In this document: positions 9,216-17,563 of the stretch, piece by piece
Position numbering within the stretch: position 1 is the stretch's first letter
Layout: each line of letters begins with the position of its first letter
Assembly: GCA_963814975.1 (NCBI GenBank)
Contig: CAWFFB010000014.1
Span: 496,001-560,000, forward strand
DNA: 64,000 nt
Reading direction: 5' to 3'
Origin: CAVUXJ01 sp963814975
Lineage (GTDB): Bacteria > Acidobacteriota > Vicinamibacteria > Vicinamibacterales > CAVVIG01
Position numbers and translations under genes: made by a program
Notes under the pieces: model-generated
What the model saw: the letters and a program-made list of their open reading frames with translations, nothing else
Database searches by the model: none
What the model was told of the DNA's origin: nothing

Positions 9216-9299
9216 GGAAGTCTCAAGTCTGAGGTCTCAAGTCTGAAATCCCGCTTGGGCTGAGAGTTGAGACTTGAAACTTGAGCCTTGGGACCCAAA
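9216..9299. repeat. Heptad-periodic repeat with two inverted arms
   Basis: Twelve consecutive 7-mers fill the space between the CHAD stop codon and the sixA ATG. The first arm is of AAGTCTC/AAGTCTG type. The second arm (TTGAGAC, TTGAAAC and relatives) is its approximate inverse complement, so transcribed RNA could form a long imperfect hairpin. The last heptamer abuts the start codon, leaving no recognisable ribosome-binding site. Confidence 0.85.
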
Positions 9300-9800
9300 A
9301 TGCCTCACGAGCTGTACCTGATTCGTCACGGCGTAGCCGAAGAACAGGGCGATGCCTGGCCCGACGACACCAAACGGCCGCTCACGGAGGAAGGAATAAG
9401 CCGCCTCCGGAAGAATGCGCGAGGTCTCGTGGCGCTCGGAGTGTCCTTCGACGTTGTGGTCACCAGCCCGCTGGTGCGCACCAAGCAGACAGCCGACATC
9501 GTCGCGGGGGCGTTCGACCCTCGCCCGCCGATCGTCATCGCCGAGGCGCTGGCACCGGGCGGCAGCGTGCAGGCGGTGCTCGCCGATCTCGAGAAGCAAT
9601 CTCGCCGAAAGCGCATCGCGCTGGTGGGCCACGAGCCTGGCATCGGCGAGCTTGCCGCCAGGTTGGCCGGTTCTCGTCACCCCTTCGAGTTCAAGAAGGG
9701 CGCCGTCTGCCGCATCGACGTCGAGACACTCCCCCCTGCAGGGCCGGGAACGCTCCGCTGGTTCGTCACGTCGAGGGTTCTCCGGATGTTCAAGAAATAG
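9300..9800 (+). CDS. sixA: Phosphohistidine phosphatase SixA
   Basis: This 166-residue member of the histidine phosphatase superfamily has the catalytic RHG motif at residues 9-11 (YLIRHGVAEE). It also has the SPLVRTKQTADIV segment and the second catalytic histidine in LVGHEPGIGEL. SixA-type enzymes dephosphorylate phosphohistidine on signalling proteins such as ArcB or PTS components. ATG 9300 gives the family-typical start; a TTG four codons earlier is the alternative. The gene follows the CHAD gene on the same strand, separated only by the heptad repeat. Confidence 0.92.
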   Translation: MPHELYLIRHGVAEEQGDAWPDDTKRPLTEEGISRLRKNARGLVALGVSFDVVVTSPLVRTKQTADIVAGAFDPRPPIVIAEALAPGGSVQAVLADLEKQSRRKRIALVGHEPGIGELAARLAGSRHPFEFKKGAVCRIDVETLPPAGPGTLRWFVTSRVLRMFKK

Positions 9801-9804
9801 CATC

Positions 9805-9870
9805 CAGCCGTCGCGCCAGTTCTCAGCCGCTTTCAGCTGGGAGCGGCAGCTGGCAGTTGAGGAGCTTAAG
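9805..9870. repeat. Heptad-periodic repeat, CAGCT family
   Basis: The gap between the converging sixA and DUF6526 genes consists of degenerate 7-mers centred on CAGCTGG, TCAGCTG and CAGTTGA. Periodicity is less perfect than at 10692-10719 but is in the same sequence family. Confidence 0.55.
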
Positions 9871-10305
9871 CTATGCTCGTAAGAAATCTCCCTGCCAGTC
9901 CTTGATCTTCAGCTTGATGTCTTTGGATGTCGCGAGCGTGCCGGCGAGCACTTCGCGCACCAGCCCAGGTAGCTCTGCGTCGCTGGCGAAGCGCAAGGCG
10001 ATCAGCTGACGCGGCGTGAGCGCCGGAATCCTGTCATGGAGATCGGCCGGGAGCGCCCCGCGAAGGCGGAGCCTCATCTCCAGGCGAATCAAGCGGTCCT
10101 GGACGCGGAGGACCATCGAACGTACCGAGAGGGCCAGCATGATCAGCCCGATGGCCATCAGCAGGTCCATCACCGACTGGCCCGTGAGGCCGTCCGTCAG
10201 TTTGAACGCGGCCCAGAGAAAGTTGACGAGGAAGATCCCGAGCACACCAAAGTGAAACATGGGGACGAGGTGGGTGTGGTTTTTGTAGTTTTGGCCCTGT
10301 TCCAT
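9871..10305 (-). CDS. DUF6526-family small membrane protein
   Basis: This 144-residue protein begins MEQGQNYKNHTHLVPMFHF. It has two predicted membrane helices (roughly residues 19-38 and 46-64) and then a soluble, basic C-terminal part with an LTPRQLIALRFASD segment. The start, two-helix layout and length match what I know as DUF6526. The function is unknown. It converges on sixA and diverges from the small gene at 10469. Confidence 0.75.
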   Translation of the reverse strand: MEQGQNYKNHTHLVPMFHFGVLGIFLVNFLWAAFKLTDGLTGQSVMDLLMAIGLIMLALSVRSMVLRVQDRLIRLEMRLRLRGALPADLHDRIPALTPRQLIALRFASDAELPGLVREVLAGTLATSKDIKLKIKDWQGDFLRA

Positions 10306-10468
10306 TGATGTGTCCTCGCCAGAAAAGGTCAGTACCCCTAAACGCGGCTGGGCGGTACCGGTGGCGTTGCAAAGAATTTACACCGGAAGGCCCGCGCGTA
10401 CGGGCAAGATGGCATCCCTCGCTTGCGCACATTGGCAACGAGGTTCGGTCATACCAGCAGAGGTCGTC

Positions 10469-10678
10469 ATGTACGCGTTAAGCCTTCGTTACGCGGATCA
10501 CGTTCGCCACTATTCCATCTGCGCCGGGTCCGGCGGCTGGGAGGTGAAGCTCGAGGAAGACCGCACCCTGCGGCGCCTCGACCACTACCGGGACTGGCAC
10601 CGGGTGGAGCGCGCCAAGGCGTTGTTCGAGCGGGAAGTGCTGGACCTGACGTCACGCGGATGGCGGCTCGATAGCTAG
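10469..10678 (+). CDS. Conserved hypothetical protein, 69 residues
   Basis: I chose ATG 10469, with AGAGG six bases upstream, rather than an in-frame start at 10310 whose N-terminal part looks non-coding. The product (MYALSLRYADHVRHYSICAG and onward) is soluble, rich in arginine and aromatic residues, and has a C-terminal segment REVLDLTSRGWRLDS-like in character. I do not recognise a family. Heptad repeats begin 14 bp after its stop codon. Confidence 0.6.
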   Translation: MYALSLRYADHVRHYSICAGSGGWEVKLEEDRTLRRLDHYRDWHRVERAKALFEREVLDLTSRGWRLDS

Positions 10679-10691
10679 CCAAGGAAGCAAT

Positions 10692-10719
10692 CAGCTCCCA
10701 GCCGTCAGCTTTCAGCTCG
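10692..10719. repeat. Heptad repeat, four CAGCTNN units
   Basis: Four consecutive 7-mers, CAGCTCC, CAGCCGT, CAGCTTT and CAGCTCG, follow each other without a gap. The same unit type occurs at 41997-42024, 48525-48566 and 63924-63944. Confidence 0.85.
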
Positions 10720-10853
10720 CCACGATAGACGGGAACACACCACCATTTCGGAACGCGTCGGAGTGTTTTTCGTGTTCCTGTGTGGCTGTGTGGTTTGCGA
10801 CTCGGAAGGCTAGGCGAGGAGATTCACGGGGAACTCTGAACAAGCTGAGACTG

Positions 10854-11543
10854 CTAGTCGATGAACCTATACCCGAGGCCCACCACCGTTTCAATCTGGC
10901 GGCCGGCTTCGCCGAGCTTCCCGCGCAGCCGGCCGACATGGACGTCGACCGATCGCGTCTCCACGAGTCGATCGTACCCCCACACGCGCTCGAGCAGGCG
11001 GTCGCGCGAGACGACGCGGTTCTTGTTTTGCACCAAATACCGCAGCAGCTCGAATTCGCGCCGTGTGAGCCGCACGGCCTGCCCTTCGACGGCAACAGAA
11101 ACCGCGTCGAAGTCGGCGCTGAGCTGGCTCCCGTTGTATGCCATGGCGGGCCGGTCTTGCGGTTGCGTTGTCCGCCGCAGAACAGCTCGTACTCGCGCGG
11201 TCAGCTCGCGGAGACTGAACGGCTTCGTGACGTAGTCGTCGGCCCCGAGCTCGAGGCCGTTTACCCGATCCTGCTCGCCGGTCTTGGCGGTCAGCATGAT
11301 GATTGGAACGTGTTGTGCGTCGGTGCGGTTCCGCAGGATGCGGCACACTTCCGTTCCGCTCAGCACGGGCAGGTTCAGGTCGAGAATGATCAGATCGGGC
11401 GGCCGGGCGGCAACGGCTTTCAGCGCGGCATCGCCGCTGCCAACGATTTCCGCTTCGGCATCGCCGCCCCGCTCCAGCGTGTGCTTGATGAGACCCGCGA
11501 TGTCCTGTTCGTCCTCAACGATAAGAACCCGGTGCTTGGGCAT
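10854..11543 (-). CDS. OmpR/PhoB-family response regulator without adjacent kinase
   Basis: This is a 229-residue protein. The receiver domain has the acidic pocket (E10, D11) and phospho-acceptor D55 in LIILDLNLPV, with the switch lysine in DDYVTKPF. The C-terminal winged helix contains LTRREFELLRYLVQNK and the recognition region VDVHVGRLRGKLG. It closely resembles the PhoB-like regulator at 42091-42780. No histidine kinase is next to it, so its partner cannot be read from context. A Pho-box-like site lies in the divergent gap upstream. Confidence 0.92.
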   Translation of the reverse strand: MPKHRVLIVEDEQDIAGLIKHTLERGGDAEAEIVGSGDAALKAVAARPPDLIILDLNLPVLSGTEVCRILRNRTDAQHVPIIMLTAKTGEQDRVNGLELGADDYVTKPFSLRELTARVRAVLRRTTQPQDRPAMAYNGSQLSADFDAVSVAVEGQAVRLTRREFELLRYLVQNKNRVVSRDRLLERVWGYDRLVETRSVDVHVGRLRGKLGEAGRQIETVVGLGYRFID

Positions 11544-11718
11544 GGATTACGCGTGAGCGACGGCATCACGGAGGACACGGAAAGGTGTGGATGACAGAGG
11601 ACAGCGCCAGCCTATGTGGTGTGGCCGCGACCTCCGGCTGCTGTCCGTGACCTCCATGGTGGCGCCGTTCACTGCAGTACACGGTAGCGGTCCGAGGTTT
11701 CGCTGTCGTATCGAAGGT

Positions 11719-11734
11719 GTTAAATGTGGGTTAC
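11719..11734 (+). promoter_or_regulatory. Pho-box-like site in front of exported protein gene
   Basis: GTTAA, six bases, GTTAC: the half-sites start 11 bp apart and lie 62 bp upstream of the GTG at 11797. The spacing matches the other Pho-box-like sites in the window, but the first half-site is weaker. Confidence 0.4.
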
Positions 11735-11796
11735 GTCGTTCGCGTAATTGGTGCTATTCTGCCGTAGACCCTCCGGGTCGCCGCGAAAGGAGCTAC

Positions 11797-12261
11797 GTGC
11801 GTCCGTCGTTCGCCAGGACACCCTGGCTCTTAGGCGGTTTCTTTGTCTTGGCAGCCCTCCTGACCCCGGGATCCGCCGCGGCTCAGTTCGTCTCGTTGCC
11901 AGGTAACCCCCGCAACATCCTCGAAGGCAACTGGCAGTCGTGCCAGGAGCCGGGCTCGAGCGGCTACGCCGAGCGCGTGTACGACCATGTGGTCAACGGC
12001 GTCGGACAATACGAGGTGCATCTGGGACCCCGGCGCGAATTCGGGATTTTCAAGGGGGTCCAGGACGAGCACCGGCCACACAACTCGCCGGATAACCTGC
12101 TGAAGCCGTACCAGGTTGCCATGCAAGGCACGCGCGCCAGGCAACGATGGGAGATTCCTTCGTTGAACGTCGCCTTCACGGTGGCGCTTGGTGGCGGCTC
12201 CCGCTCGGATTGCGAAAGCTGGTACATCCTGCTCGAGCCGATCGAGAAAACCTCGCACTGA
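11797..12261 (+). CDS. Hypothetical secreted protein, 154 residues
   Basis: GTG 11797 has AAAGGAG five bases upstream, and the resulting protein starts with a clean signal peptide: a basic start, the hydrophobic stretch LLGGFFVLAALL, and an AAA-type cleavage site before QFVSLPGNPR. The mature domain of about 125 residues has two cysteines (WQSCQEPG and SRSDCESW) that could form a disulfide. I recognise no family. The Pho-box-like site upstream hints at phosphate-linked expression. Confidence 0.65.
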   Translation: MRPSFARTPWLLGGFFVLAALLTPGSAAAQFVSLPGNPRNILEGNWQSCQEPGSSGYAERVYDHVVNGVGQYEVHLGPRREFGIFKGVQDEHRPHNSPDNLLKPYQVAMQGTRARQRWEIPSLNVAFTVALGGGSRSDCESWYILLEPIEKTSH

Positions 12262-12362
12262 GCGAATTCACAGGATTGTGAGCCTCCCGCGGCCCGTTCG
12301 TCACAGGGGGTCGCTATATTGGGGCTGATGACCGGTCGAGCGCCCGGAACACGCCTCCCGAA

Positions 12363-13100
12363 ATGAGGCCGACGATCACCGCGATCGTTTGCGCCTACAA
12401 CGAAGCCCGCGTGCTTGCCGCTTGCCTCCATTCCCTATTGGCCCAGACCCGGCCGCCCGACGAGATTCTTGTCGTCAACAATGCCAGTGTCGACGAGACA
12501 GCGGCTGTGGCGCGAACGGTGCCAGGCGTGCGCGTGGTGACCGAACCGGCCAAGGGGCTCGTCCTGGCACGCGAGACCGGACGCCTCGCGGCCAGCGGCG
12601 ACATCCTCGCGTACATCGACGCCGACTGCCGGGTACCGCTGCTGTGGATGGCGCGCGTCGAACGCCGCTTCCTGCGCGATTCCCCGCCCGTCGCGGTTAC
12701 CGGACCCTATCGCTTCTACGACTGGGACTGGAGGGGCCGGACGTTGATTCGCGCCTACGACCTCATCGTCGCCCCTCCGACTCATGCATTGGTCCACGTC
12801 GTGTTCAGGGCCGGTGCGATCCTCTACGGCGGCAATTTCGCTGTGACGCGGGAAGGACTCGCGCGGATTGCGGGGTTCGACCGCTCAATCGAGTTTCACG
12901 GGGAGGATACCAATCTCGGACGGCGGCTGACGCCGCTCGGGTCGATCGAGCTGGCGCCGGAGTGCTGGGTCTGGACCTCGGCGCGCCGCTACCACGCCAT
13001 GGGCAAGGGCAAGGTGTTCGGGCTGTACGTCAGAAACTTCTGGTCGGAAATCCTTCGTCACCATCCCGCGGATCGTGAACATCTTGATGTGAGGGCGTAA
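12363..13100 (+). CDS. Family 2 glycosyltransferase
   Basis: This 245-residue GT-A fold enzyme has the nucleotide-sugar site ITAIVCAYNEARVLAACL at the N-terminus, the acceptor/donor motif AYIDADCR as the DXD equivalent, and GGNFAVTREGL followed by FHGEDTNLGRRL as the catalytic ED region. There are no membrane helices, so it is a cytoplasmic transferase with unknown acceptor. Its stop codon overlaps the next start (TAATG), so it is translationally coupled to the PHP gene. Confidence 0.9.
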   Translation: MRPTITAIVCAYNEARVLAACLHSLLAQTRPPDEILVVNNASVDETAAVARTVPGVRVVTEPAKGLVLARETGRLAASGDILAYIDADCRVPLLWMARVERRFLRDSPPVAVTGPYRFYDWDWRGRTLIRAYDLIVAPPTHALVHVVFRAGAILYGGNFAVTREGLARIAGFDRSIEFHGEDTNLGRRLTPLGSIELAPECWVWTSARRYHAMGKGKVFGLYVRNFWSEILRHHPADREHLDVRA

Positions 13101-13846
13101 TGCCGGGATATGAGCCGTTTCTGCTGTGCGATTTTCACGTGCATACGACCTGGAGCGATGGACGGCTGTCGATCCGCGACGTGGTCGACCTGTACGGCCG
13201 GACGGGTCGCTTCGACGTCATTGCCATCACCGATCACATCCTGATGAAACGCGATCTGCTCGGCCGGGCCGGGCGTCTGGCGTCGCTTGGTCTTCGTCAC
13301 TTTTCCGTCACCGAGGATCGGTTCGGGGCCTACATGGCCGACATCGCGGCCGAGGCAGAGCGAGCGAAGCGCCAGTACGATCTCCTGGTGATTCCCGGCG
13401 CCGAAGTCACGCAGAACCATCTCCGCAGCAAGAACAACTCGCACATCGTCGCGCTGAACCTGCGCGAGTTCATCAGCGCCGATCAGTCTGCCGAAGAGAT
13501 CCTCAAGGAGATCCGCCGGCAGGGCGCGTTCAGCATCGCGTGCCATCCCCATCACCGGACCACGCGGCGAATCGAGATCGGCACCTGCTATCTGTGGGAT
13601 CACCGGAAGCGGCTCGTGGAACTGGTCGATGTCTGGGAGGCCGCCAATCGCGATGATCTGTTTTCTGTGACGAGCCTGAAGCATTATCCGTACGTCGCCA
13701 ACAGCGACTTCCACAAGGCGAAGCATTTGTACTCGTGGAAGACCCTCCTCAAGTGCGAGAAGAGCTGGGAGGCTATCGCGCCTACCTTGCGCGCCAACGT
13801 GGACGTGGCCTTGACGCTCTACCGCAACGGGTCGTGGGCGGCCTGA
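13100..13846 (+). CDS. PHP-domain metal-dependent phosphoesterase
   Basis: This is a 248-residue protein with PHP metal-binding motifs in order: DFHVHTTWSDG near the N-terminus, AITDHIL, the glutamate in VIPGAEVTQ, ACHPHHRT, and ANSDFHKAKH near the C-terminus. PHP enzymes hydrolyse phosphoesters with a trinuclear metal centre; the substrate is unknown. ATG overlaps the upstream stop codon. Pairing with a glycosyltransferase suggests a small glycolipid or glycan module, which is inference. Confidence 0.9.
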   Translation: MPGYEPFLLCDFHVHTTWSDGRLSIRDVVDLYGRTGRFDVIAITDHILMKRDLLGRAGRLASLGLRHFSVTEDRFGAYMADIAAEAERAKRQYDLLVIPGAEVTQNHLRSKNNSHIVALNLREFISADQSAEEILKEIRRQGAFSIACHPHHRTTRRIEIGTCYLWDHRKRLVELVDVWEAANRDDLFSVTSLKHYPYVANSDFHKAKHLYSWKTLLKCEKSWEAIAPTLRANVDVALTLYRNGSWAA

Positions 13847-13859
13847 GCGCCACCTCACG

Positions 13860-14129
13860 TCATCTCGCTGCCCGTCGCAGGCCGCGTGCCGACGTCCCCG
13901 CTACAACCGCCCGGACCGCCCCGGATGCTGATCGAGACTCGAGGTCCGACTCGGTCTCGCCGAGGTCGGTCACGATCTCGAAGAGAGATAGTCGAAGGCC
14001 GACTTCGTGCTTTCGCACCTGGCACCCGGGATCGCGCCGCTCGAGGATGCGCGCGTGCGCCACGGACGTCAGCGGATCGCACGCGATATAGACGAGACAG
14101 CCGCACTGGAGCGTGAGGTTGTAGGACAT
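13860..14129 (-). CDS. Small conserved hypothetical protein, 89 residues
   Basis: A perfect AAGGAG lies six bases before the ATG on the minus strand, which decides for this frame. The protein starts MSYNLTLQCGCLVYIACDP, with a CGC pair and a further cysteine, then HARILERRDPGCQVRKHEVGLRL. The three or four cysteines and histidines could bind a metal, but no known ribbon pattern is obvious. The C-terminal third is low complexity. It converges on the PHP gene. Function unknown. Confidence 0.6.
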   Translation of the reverse strand: MSYNLTLQCGCLVYIACDPLTSVAHARILERRDPGCQVRKHEVGLRLSLFEIVTDLGETESDLESRSASGAVRAVVAGTSARGLRRAAR

Positions 14130-14547
14130 GGCTCCTTCTGTATACCGCCGCGTGGTGACGACTCCGACACGTGCTTGTGACGCCGCGGCAACTTCGGTCC
14201 TGTCTTGAGTGACCCAAGCACAGCAACACCATGACGCTCGCTCGACCAGCCTGCGCCACCCGCCAGCCGTCGAACACGCGCGAGCGGCCGCTCCACCGTG
14301 TCAACCCCGGGCCGGTGCAATGGCGTGCACACCGCGATGAATACGTGACGATCATCAGAGCTTCATCATCTGTGGGCTGAAGACGGTGTTTGCGTGCTTG
14401 TGATGATCCTTTTGGGTCGCCGACACGCGTTCGTGGCGCAGTCGTAGCAGCTGGACACTACCATCGCCCTCGTGGCCACTTCGAGCTGCAGCCAGAGCCG
14501 CCTCGGCTTTCGAGACCCGGTCAACGCGCCTTCACAAGGAGCCAGCC
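14130..14547. other. Stretch without a recognisable gene
   Basis: Only shadow frames are present in these roughly 420 bases, none with a ribosome-binding site or recognisable domain. The 3' end holds AAGGAG at 14536-14541, the translation signal of the truncated phosphodiesterase. Confidence 0.5.
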
Positions 14548-14931
14548 GTGCGCGTACTCTTCATCCCGGTTCATCCCGTCGTCTGCTTCGCGCAGGGGCG
14601 GTGATCGCTGTCGGCCTGATGGCGGTGACCGCGACACCCGGGGCCCAGGATCGCCATGACGGCGAGGCTCGCGAGCGCCCGCGACCGAAGGTGATCCTGA
14701 TCTCCCTCGACGGCGCCAAGCCGGAGCTGATCGAGCACTATCTGCAGCGTGACGTGCTCGACAGGAACACCGGTTTTGGACGCATCAAAAGGTTGGGCGT
14801 CAGGGCGGCGCAGAACATCACCGCGACACCGTCCGTCACGGCCGTCTCGCACATCGCCATCGCGACCGGTCGACCGACGATTGAGGCCATTCTGACGGGC
14901 GTTCGCGAGCTACCGCGAAGGAGGTCCCATG
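14548..14931 (+). pseudogene. Remnant of a secreted type I phosphodiesterase/alkaline phosphatase-superfamily enzyme
   Basis: The GTG at 14548 follows AAGGAG, but the frame closes after 18 codons. With one base restored the sequence becomes a signal peptide (HPGSSRRLLRAGAVIAVGLM) and then the N-terminal core of the superfamily: PKVILISLDGAKPELIEHYL with the metal-binding aspartate, and TATPSVTAVSHIAIATG with the nucleophile region. Homology stops at about 14900, where the next gene begins. Most of the catalytic domain is therefore deleted and the locus cannot encode a working enzyme. Confidence 0.75.
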
Positions 14932-15192
14932 CGATTCATGCCGATCCAAGATGCCATCGAGCTCATCCAGATGGAGTACGCCGAGATGCCCGAACTCCGC
15001 CTGACGTTTTCGCAAGCGCGGCGTCTCTGGAACTTTTCCGAAGAGCTGTGCGAACGAGCGTTGACAGAGCTGCTCGTGTCCGGGTTTCTCGGCTGCACCT
15101 CTGAGGGTTCCTATGTCAGGCGACACACATTGCGAAGCAGCATCGGAGCGGGTGCCTCGCTTGTTCGTGAGAGTGGGGGCGCCACGATATGA
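14929..15192 (+). CDS. Small winged-helix-like protein, first of a tandem pair
   Basis: AAGGAGG precedes the ATG with good spacing. The 87-residue product has a segment IQMEYAEMPELRLTFSQARR, then a helix pair (FSEELCERALTELLVSGFL) and a short final strand. This resembles a minimal winged helix. It aligns by eye with the next gene over about 50 residues, so the two are paralogues. The stop overlaps the next start (ATGA). It follows directly on the deleted phosphodiesterase. Confidence 0.7.
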   Translation: MRFMPIQDAIELIQMEYAEMPELRLTFSQARRLWNFSEELCERALTELLVSGFLGCTSEGSYVRRHTLRSSIGAGASLVRESGGATI

Positions 15193-15425
15193 CTGTTTTC
15201 CAAACCAGTCAGCCCTCACCGGTTGGCGCGCCCGCCATTGGTATTCCCGTGCTCGCTCAACGGCTGAAAGCGATGTATCAGGAAATGCCGGGCATGCATC
15301 TGTCGCCTGCAGACGCTGCACGACTGGGAGGACTCGACCCGTCGGTATGCCGGGACATTCTGGAAGCACTTGCCGACGTGCACTTCCTGAAGCGGGGGCA
15401 CGACGGGACGTTTTCGCTCGCATGA
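15189..15425 (+). CDS. Small winged-helix-like protein, second of a tandem pair
   Basis: This 78-residue product is paralogous to the preceding gene: LKAMYQEMPGMHLSPADAAR corresponds to IQMEYAEMPELRLTFSQARR, and VCRDILEALADVHFLKRGHDG to the second helix plus wing. The ATGA overlap indicates translational coupling. The fold looks like a DNA-binding winged helix without an effector domain. Partner and targets are unknown. Confidence 0.72.
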   Translation: MTVFQTSQPSPVGAPAIGIPVLAQRLKAMYQEMPGMHLSPADAARLGGLDPSVCRDILEALADVHFLKRGHDGTFSLA

Positions 15426-15624
15426 ACCAGCGGCCCATTGGGCCCATATCCAGCGGACCCTCCAGTCGCACCGGTGGAATAGAGATCGGTGCGCCAGTTT
15501 GCTGTGCCGCCCTGATCTGCGTGACGTCGCCGGGGTGTCCGCGTTCCTCGGAGACGGAGACAGCAGCCTTGGGCGTTGAACGTGAACGGCAGCCTCGGCG
15601 GTGGAGATCGCGCCACTCGGAGGT

Positions 15625-16152
15625 CTATCGTTTCGCCTCCGAGGCGGCGACTGTGCCTCTGGCTTCCTCGGCGTTTCCCCACCCCAGCACCTTCAGGTCC
15701 TTGCCCTCGAACGCGACGGCGGCGATGAAAAAGTGTTCGAGCTCGTGACGGAGGCGCTCTGGCAGATCGAGAGCTGACCTTACGCCGAGAGCCGGGGCGT
15801 TCACGGGGACGACCAGCAAACGGTCGTTGCGTTCGCGGCTGCCTGATACGCGGTTGGACTGCTCGATTCGCAGAACGCCGATGGGGTGCGAGGGCACGAC
15901 GACCCCGGGATAACCGGAGCCGTTCCAATAGACCATCGCGTCGAGCGGATCACCGTCGGTTGCGCGTGTGCCCGGCACAAAGCCCCAGTCATATGGATAC
16001 GCCAGACCGGCCGGTAGCGGACGCGACAGCCGAAACACGCCCGCCTCGTATTTCCACTTGGCGGTCGAGCCACGGGGGGATTCGATGACGATGTTGAGAG
16101 AACCGTCCTCGGCAAACGGCACGAGTATTCGACTCACGCCCGTCGGCGCCAA
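15625..16152 (-). CDS. ppa: Inorganic pyrophosphatase
   Basis: This is a 175-residue family I soluble pyrophosphatase. The substrate and Mg2+ segments are recognisable: IVIESPRGSTAKWKYE, YPYDWGFVPGT and DGDPLDAMVYW with the catalytic aspartates. It hydrolyses pyrophosphate to two phosphates in the cytoplasm. The start overlaps the end of the upstream CHAD gene by 19 bp on the same strand, so pyrophosphatase and a polyphosphate-binding protein are co-transcribed. Confidence 0.95.
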   Translation of the reverse strand: MAPTGVSRILVPFAEDGSLNIVIESPRGSTAKWKYEAGVFRLSRPLPAGLAYPYDWGFVPGTRATDGDPLDAMVYWNGSGYPGVVVPSHPIGVLRIEQSNRVSGSRERNDRLLVVPVNAPALGVRSALDLPERLRHELEHFFIAAVAFEGKDLKVLGWGNAEEARGTVAASEAKR

Positions 16153-17096
16153 GACGACTGGACCACGACAAGCCCTGAAGACACCGCGAGCGCCCCTGCC
16201 GCGATCATCAGAGGGGTGGCTGCATGCCGAGCGTTCGTCAGGTGGTGGGCGTCGCCAGCGGCCGCCAGCACGAGATTCCGACGGGAGAGATACCGGGCAT
16301 GCAGATCGGACAGGTCGGCTGTCACGACGTGTGTAACGAGGCCCAGCTGATGAGCGGTTCCTCCGTCGTCGCCATACGGCACGGCGTCTTCAAGCTCATC
16401 GATGAGCTCCTGTCGATCATGCAGGTCGCCAAGGATGTCCTGAGCTTTTTTCAAGGCGGGAATTGCGCCGGCTGTCCGAATGGTGCGGGTGGCCTCGCCG
16501 ATCTCCATGACATAGCGCAATTTCTTGATTGCGATCCGAGCGGAGTGGGCTCGATGCGGGAAATACACTCCTGTCGCGTGGTGCACGGCATCCGTGGCGC
16601 GCTGCGCCCGATCGCTGAGAATTGACTGCAGCTGTTGCCGCCACCGATGCCCCGAGCCTCTTCCCCAGCCGGAGTGCGCCCGCCTGCCAGGCAGGGATTC
16701 CTGCATGAGGTTCAGCAGCCCGTCTTGCTCCACCTGCTTGATCAGCTTTCGCATGAGCTCGAGCCGGCGGCGCTCCTGTTTCTGACGCACCCTCACCAGC
16801 GCCGGAACGGCGCTTGGAATTCGTGGTTCGAGATGCTTGAGGAGCAGGATCCGGACGTCCGCGTCGCGAACCGTGCCTAACGCTCGGCCAATTGCGCGAA
16901 ATCCCTGGTACAGGTGATCGACAACTTCGGGCCGGTGCCATTCGCTCGTGAGCGGTAACAGTTCCCTGATCCGGCGCGTCGCGATCCGAGCGTCGTGAAC
17001 ACCCTCGACGCTTCCGTCCAGTAAGGCCGGCGTATGGTCTTGAAGCGCTGACACCTGCTGCTGCAGAAGTAATTGGGGCGTGACACTGGCAAGCAT
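16134..17096 (-). CDS. CHAD-domain protein with C-terminal hydrophobic tail
   Basis: This 320-residue second CHAD protein has histidine- and arginine-rich helices: VEGVHDARIATRRIRELLPL near the N-terminus and ARIAIKKLRYVMEIGEATRT in the second half. The layout is the same as the gene at 8296-9208. It ends with a hydrophobic stretch (PLMIAAGALAVSSGLVVVQ) and a basic tail, suggesting membrane anchoring by the C-terminus, unlike the first copy. CHAD domains bind polyphosphate. It overlaps and is upstream of ppa. Confidence 0.88.
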   Translation of the reverse strand: MLASVTPQLLLQQQVSALQDHTPALLDGSVEGVHDARIATRRIRELLPLTSEWHRPEVVDHLYQGFRAIGRALGTVRDADVRILLLKHLEPRIPSAVPALVRVRQKQERRRLELMRKLIKQVEQDGLLNLMQESLPGRRAHSGWGRGSGHRWRQQLQSILSDRAQRATDAVHHATGVYFPHRAHSARIAIKKLRYVMEIGEATRTIRTAGAIPALKKAQDILGDLHDRQELIDELEDAVPYGDDGGTAHQLGLVTHVVTADLSDLHARYLSRRNLVLAAAGDAHHLTNARHAATPLMIAAGALAVSSGLVVVQSSWRRRA

Positions 17097-17235
17097 CGAA
17101 TCGACCTCTGGTAAATAGGTGGTTGCGATGCAAGATGCACGCCCGGGTCGAATCGATCCAGTTACCGAATTGCAAGACTCTGAATCGGCGGTTGCGCGAC
17201 AGCCCGAGGTGACCTCCGGGGATGGCTCGACAAAA

Positions 17236-17499
17236 TCAATCGTGCCTTTCCACGCCGGCCCGCAGCCGTTGCTCGATTTGCTGACGAATGCTTTCCGGCG
17301 ACGCCGTGCGGTGGATGCCTATGGTCAGCCGGCTGATAGCTGAGCCGGGGTCGGAGTTCAACGCCACGATGAGCTCGGCATATTCCGAGTCGCCTTCGGC
17401 AGGGATCGCACCTACGACTTCGTGATCGTGCCGGCCGACGATTTCGCGGGCGATGGCCGTGAGCTTGTGAAGAGGCAGTTTAGGTTCAGGTGTGACCAT
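17236..17499 (-). CDS. Conserved hypothetical protein, 87 residues
   Basis: I chose ATG 17499 (MVTPEPKLPLHKLTAIAREI) rather than upstream in-frame starts, because a Pho-box-like site lies just beyond it at 17548-17563. The product looks like a small alpha-beta protein with a central strand AELIVALNSD and a C-terminal amphipathic helix. I recognise no family. It shares its direction with the ppa-CHAD pair 140 bp downstream. Confidence 0.6.
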   Translation of the reverse strand: MVTPEPKLPLHKLTAIAREIVGRHDHEVVGAIPAEGDSEYAELIVALNSDPGSAISRLTIGIHRTASPESIRQQIEQRLRAGVERHD

Positions 17500-17547
17500 A
17501 TCGCTTACATTAGTCTGCAAACTACCAGCCGGCACGACTCGCCAGTT

Positions 17548-17563
17548 GTAACTTTTGTGTAAC
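17548..17563 (-). promoter_or_regulatory. Pho-box-like direct repeat
   Basis: The plus strand reads TGTAACT, four bases, TGTAACA: two 7-bp repeats with a 4-bp spacer, the classical PhoB box architecture. On the minus strand it points to the 87-residue gene. On the plus strand it abuts the PhoD remnant, an enzyme usually under PhoB control. It is one of the best-formed boxes in the window. Confidence 0.6.

Noticed and set aside
17119..17343. Plus-strand 74-codon frame
   Set aside because: It overlaps the better-supported minus-strand gene at 17236-17499 and lacks a family or translation signal.
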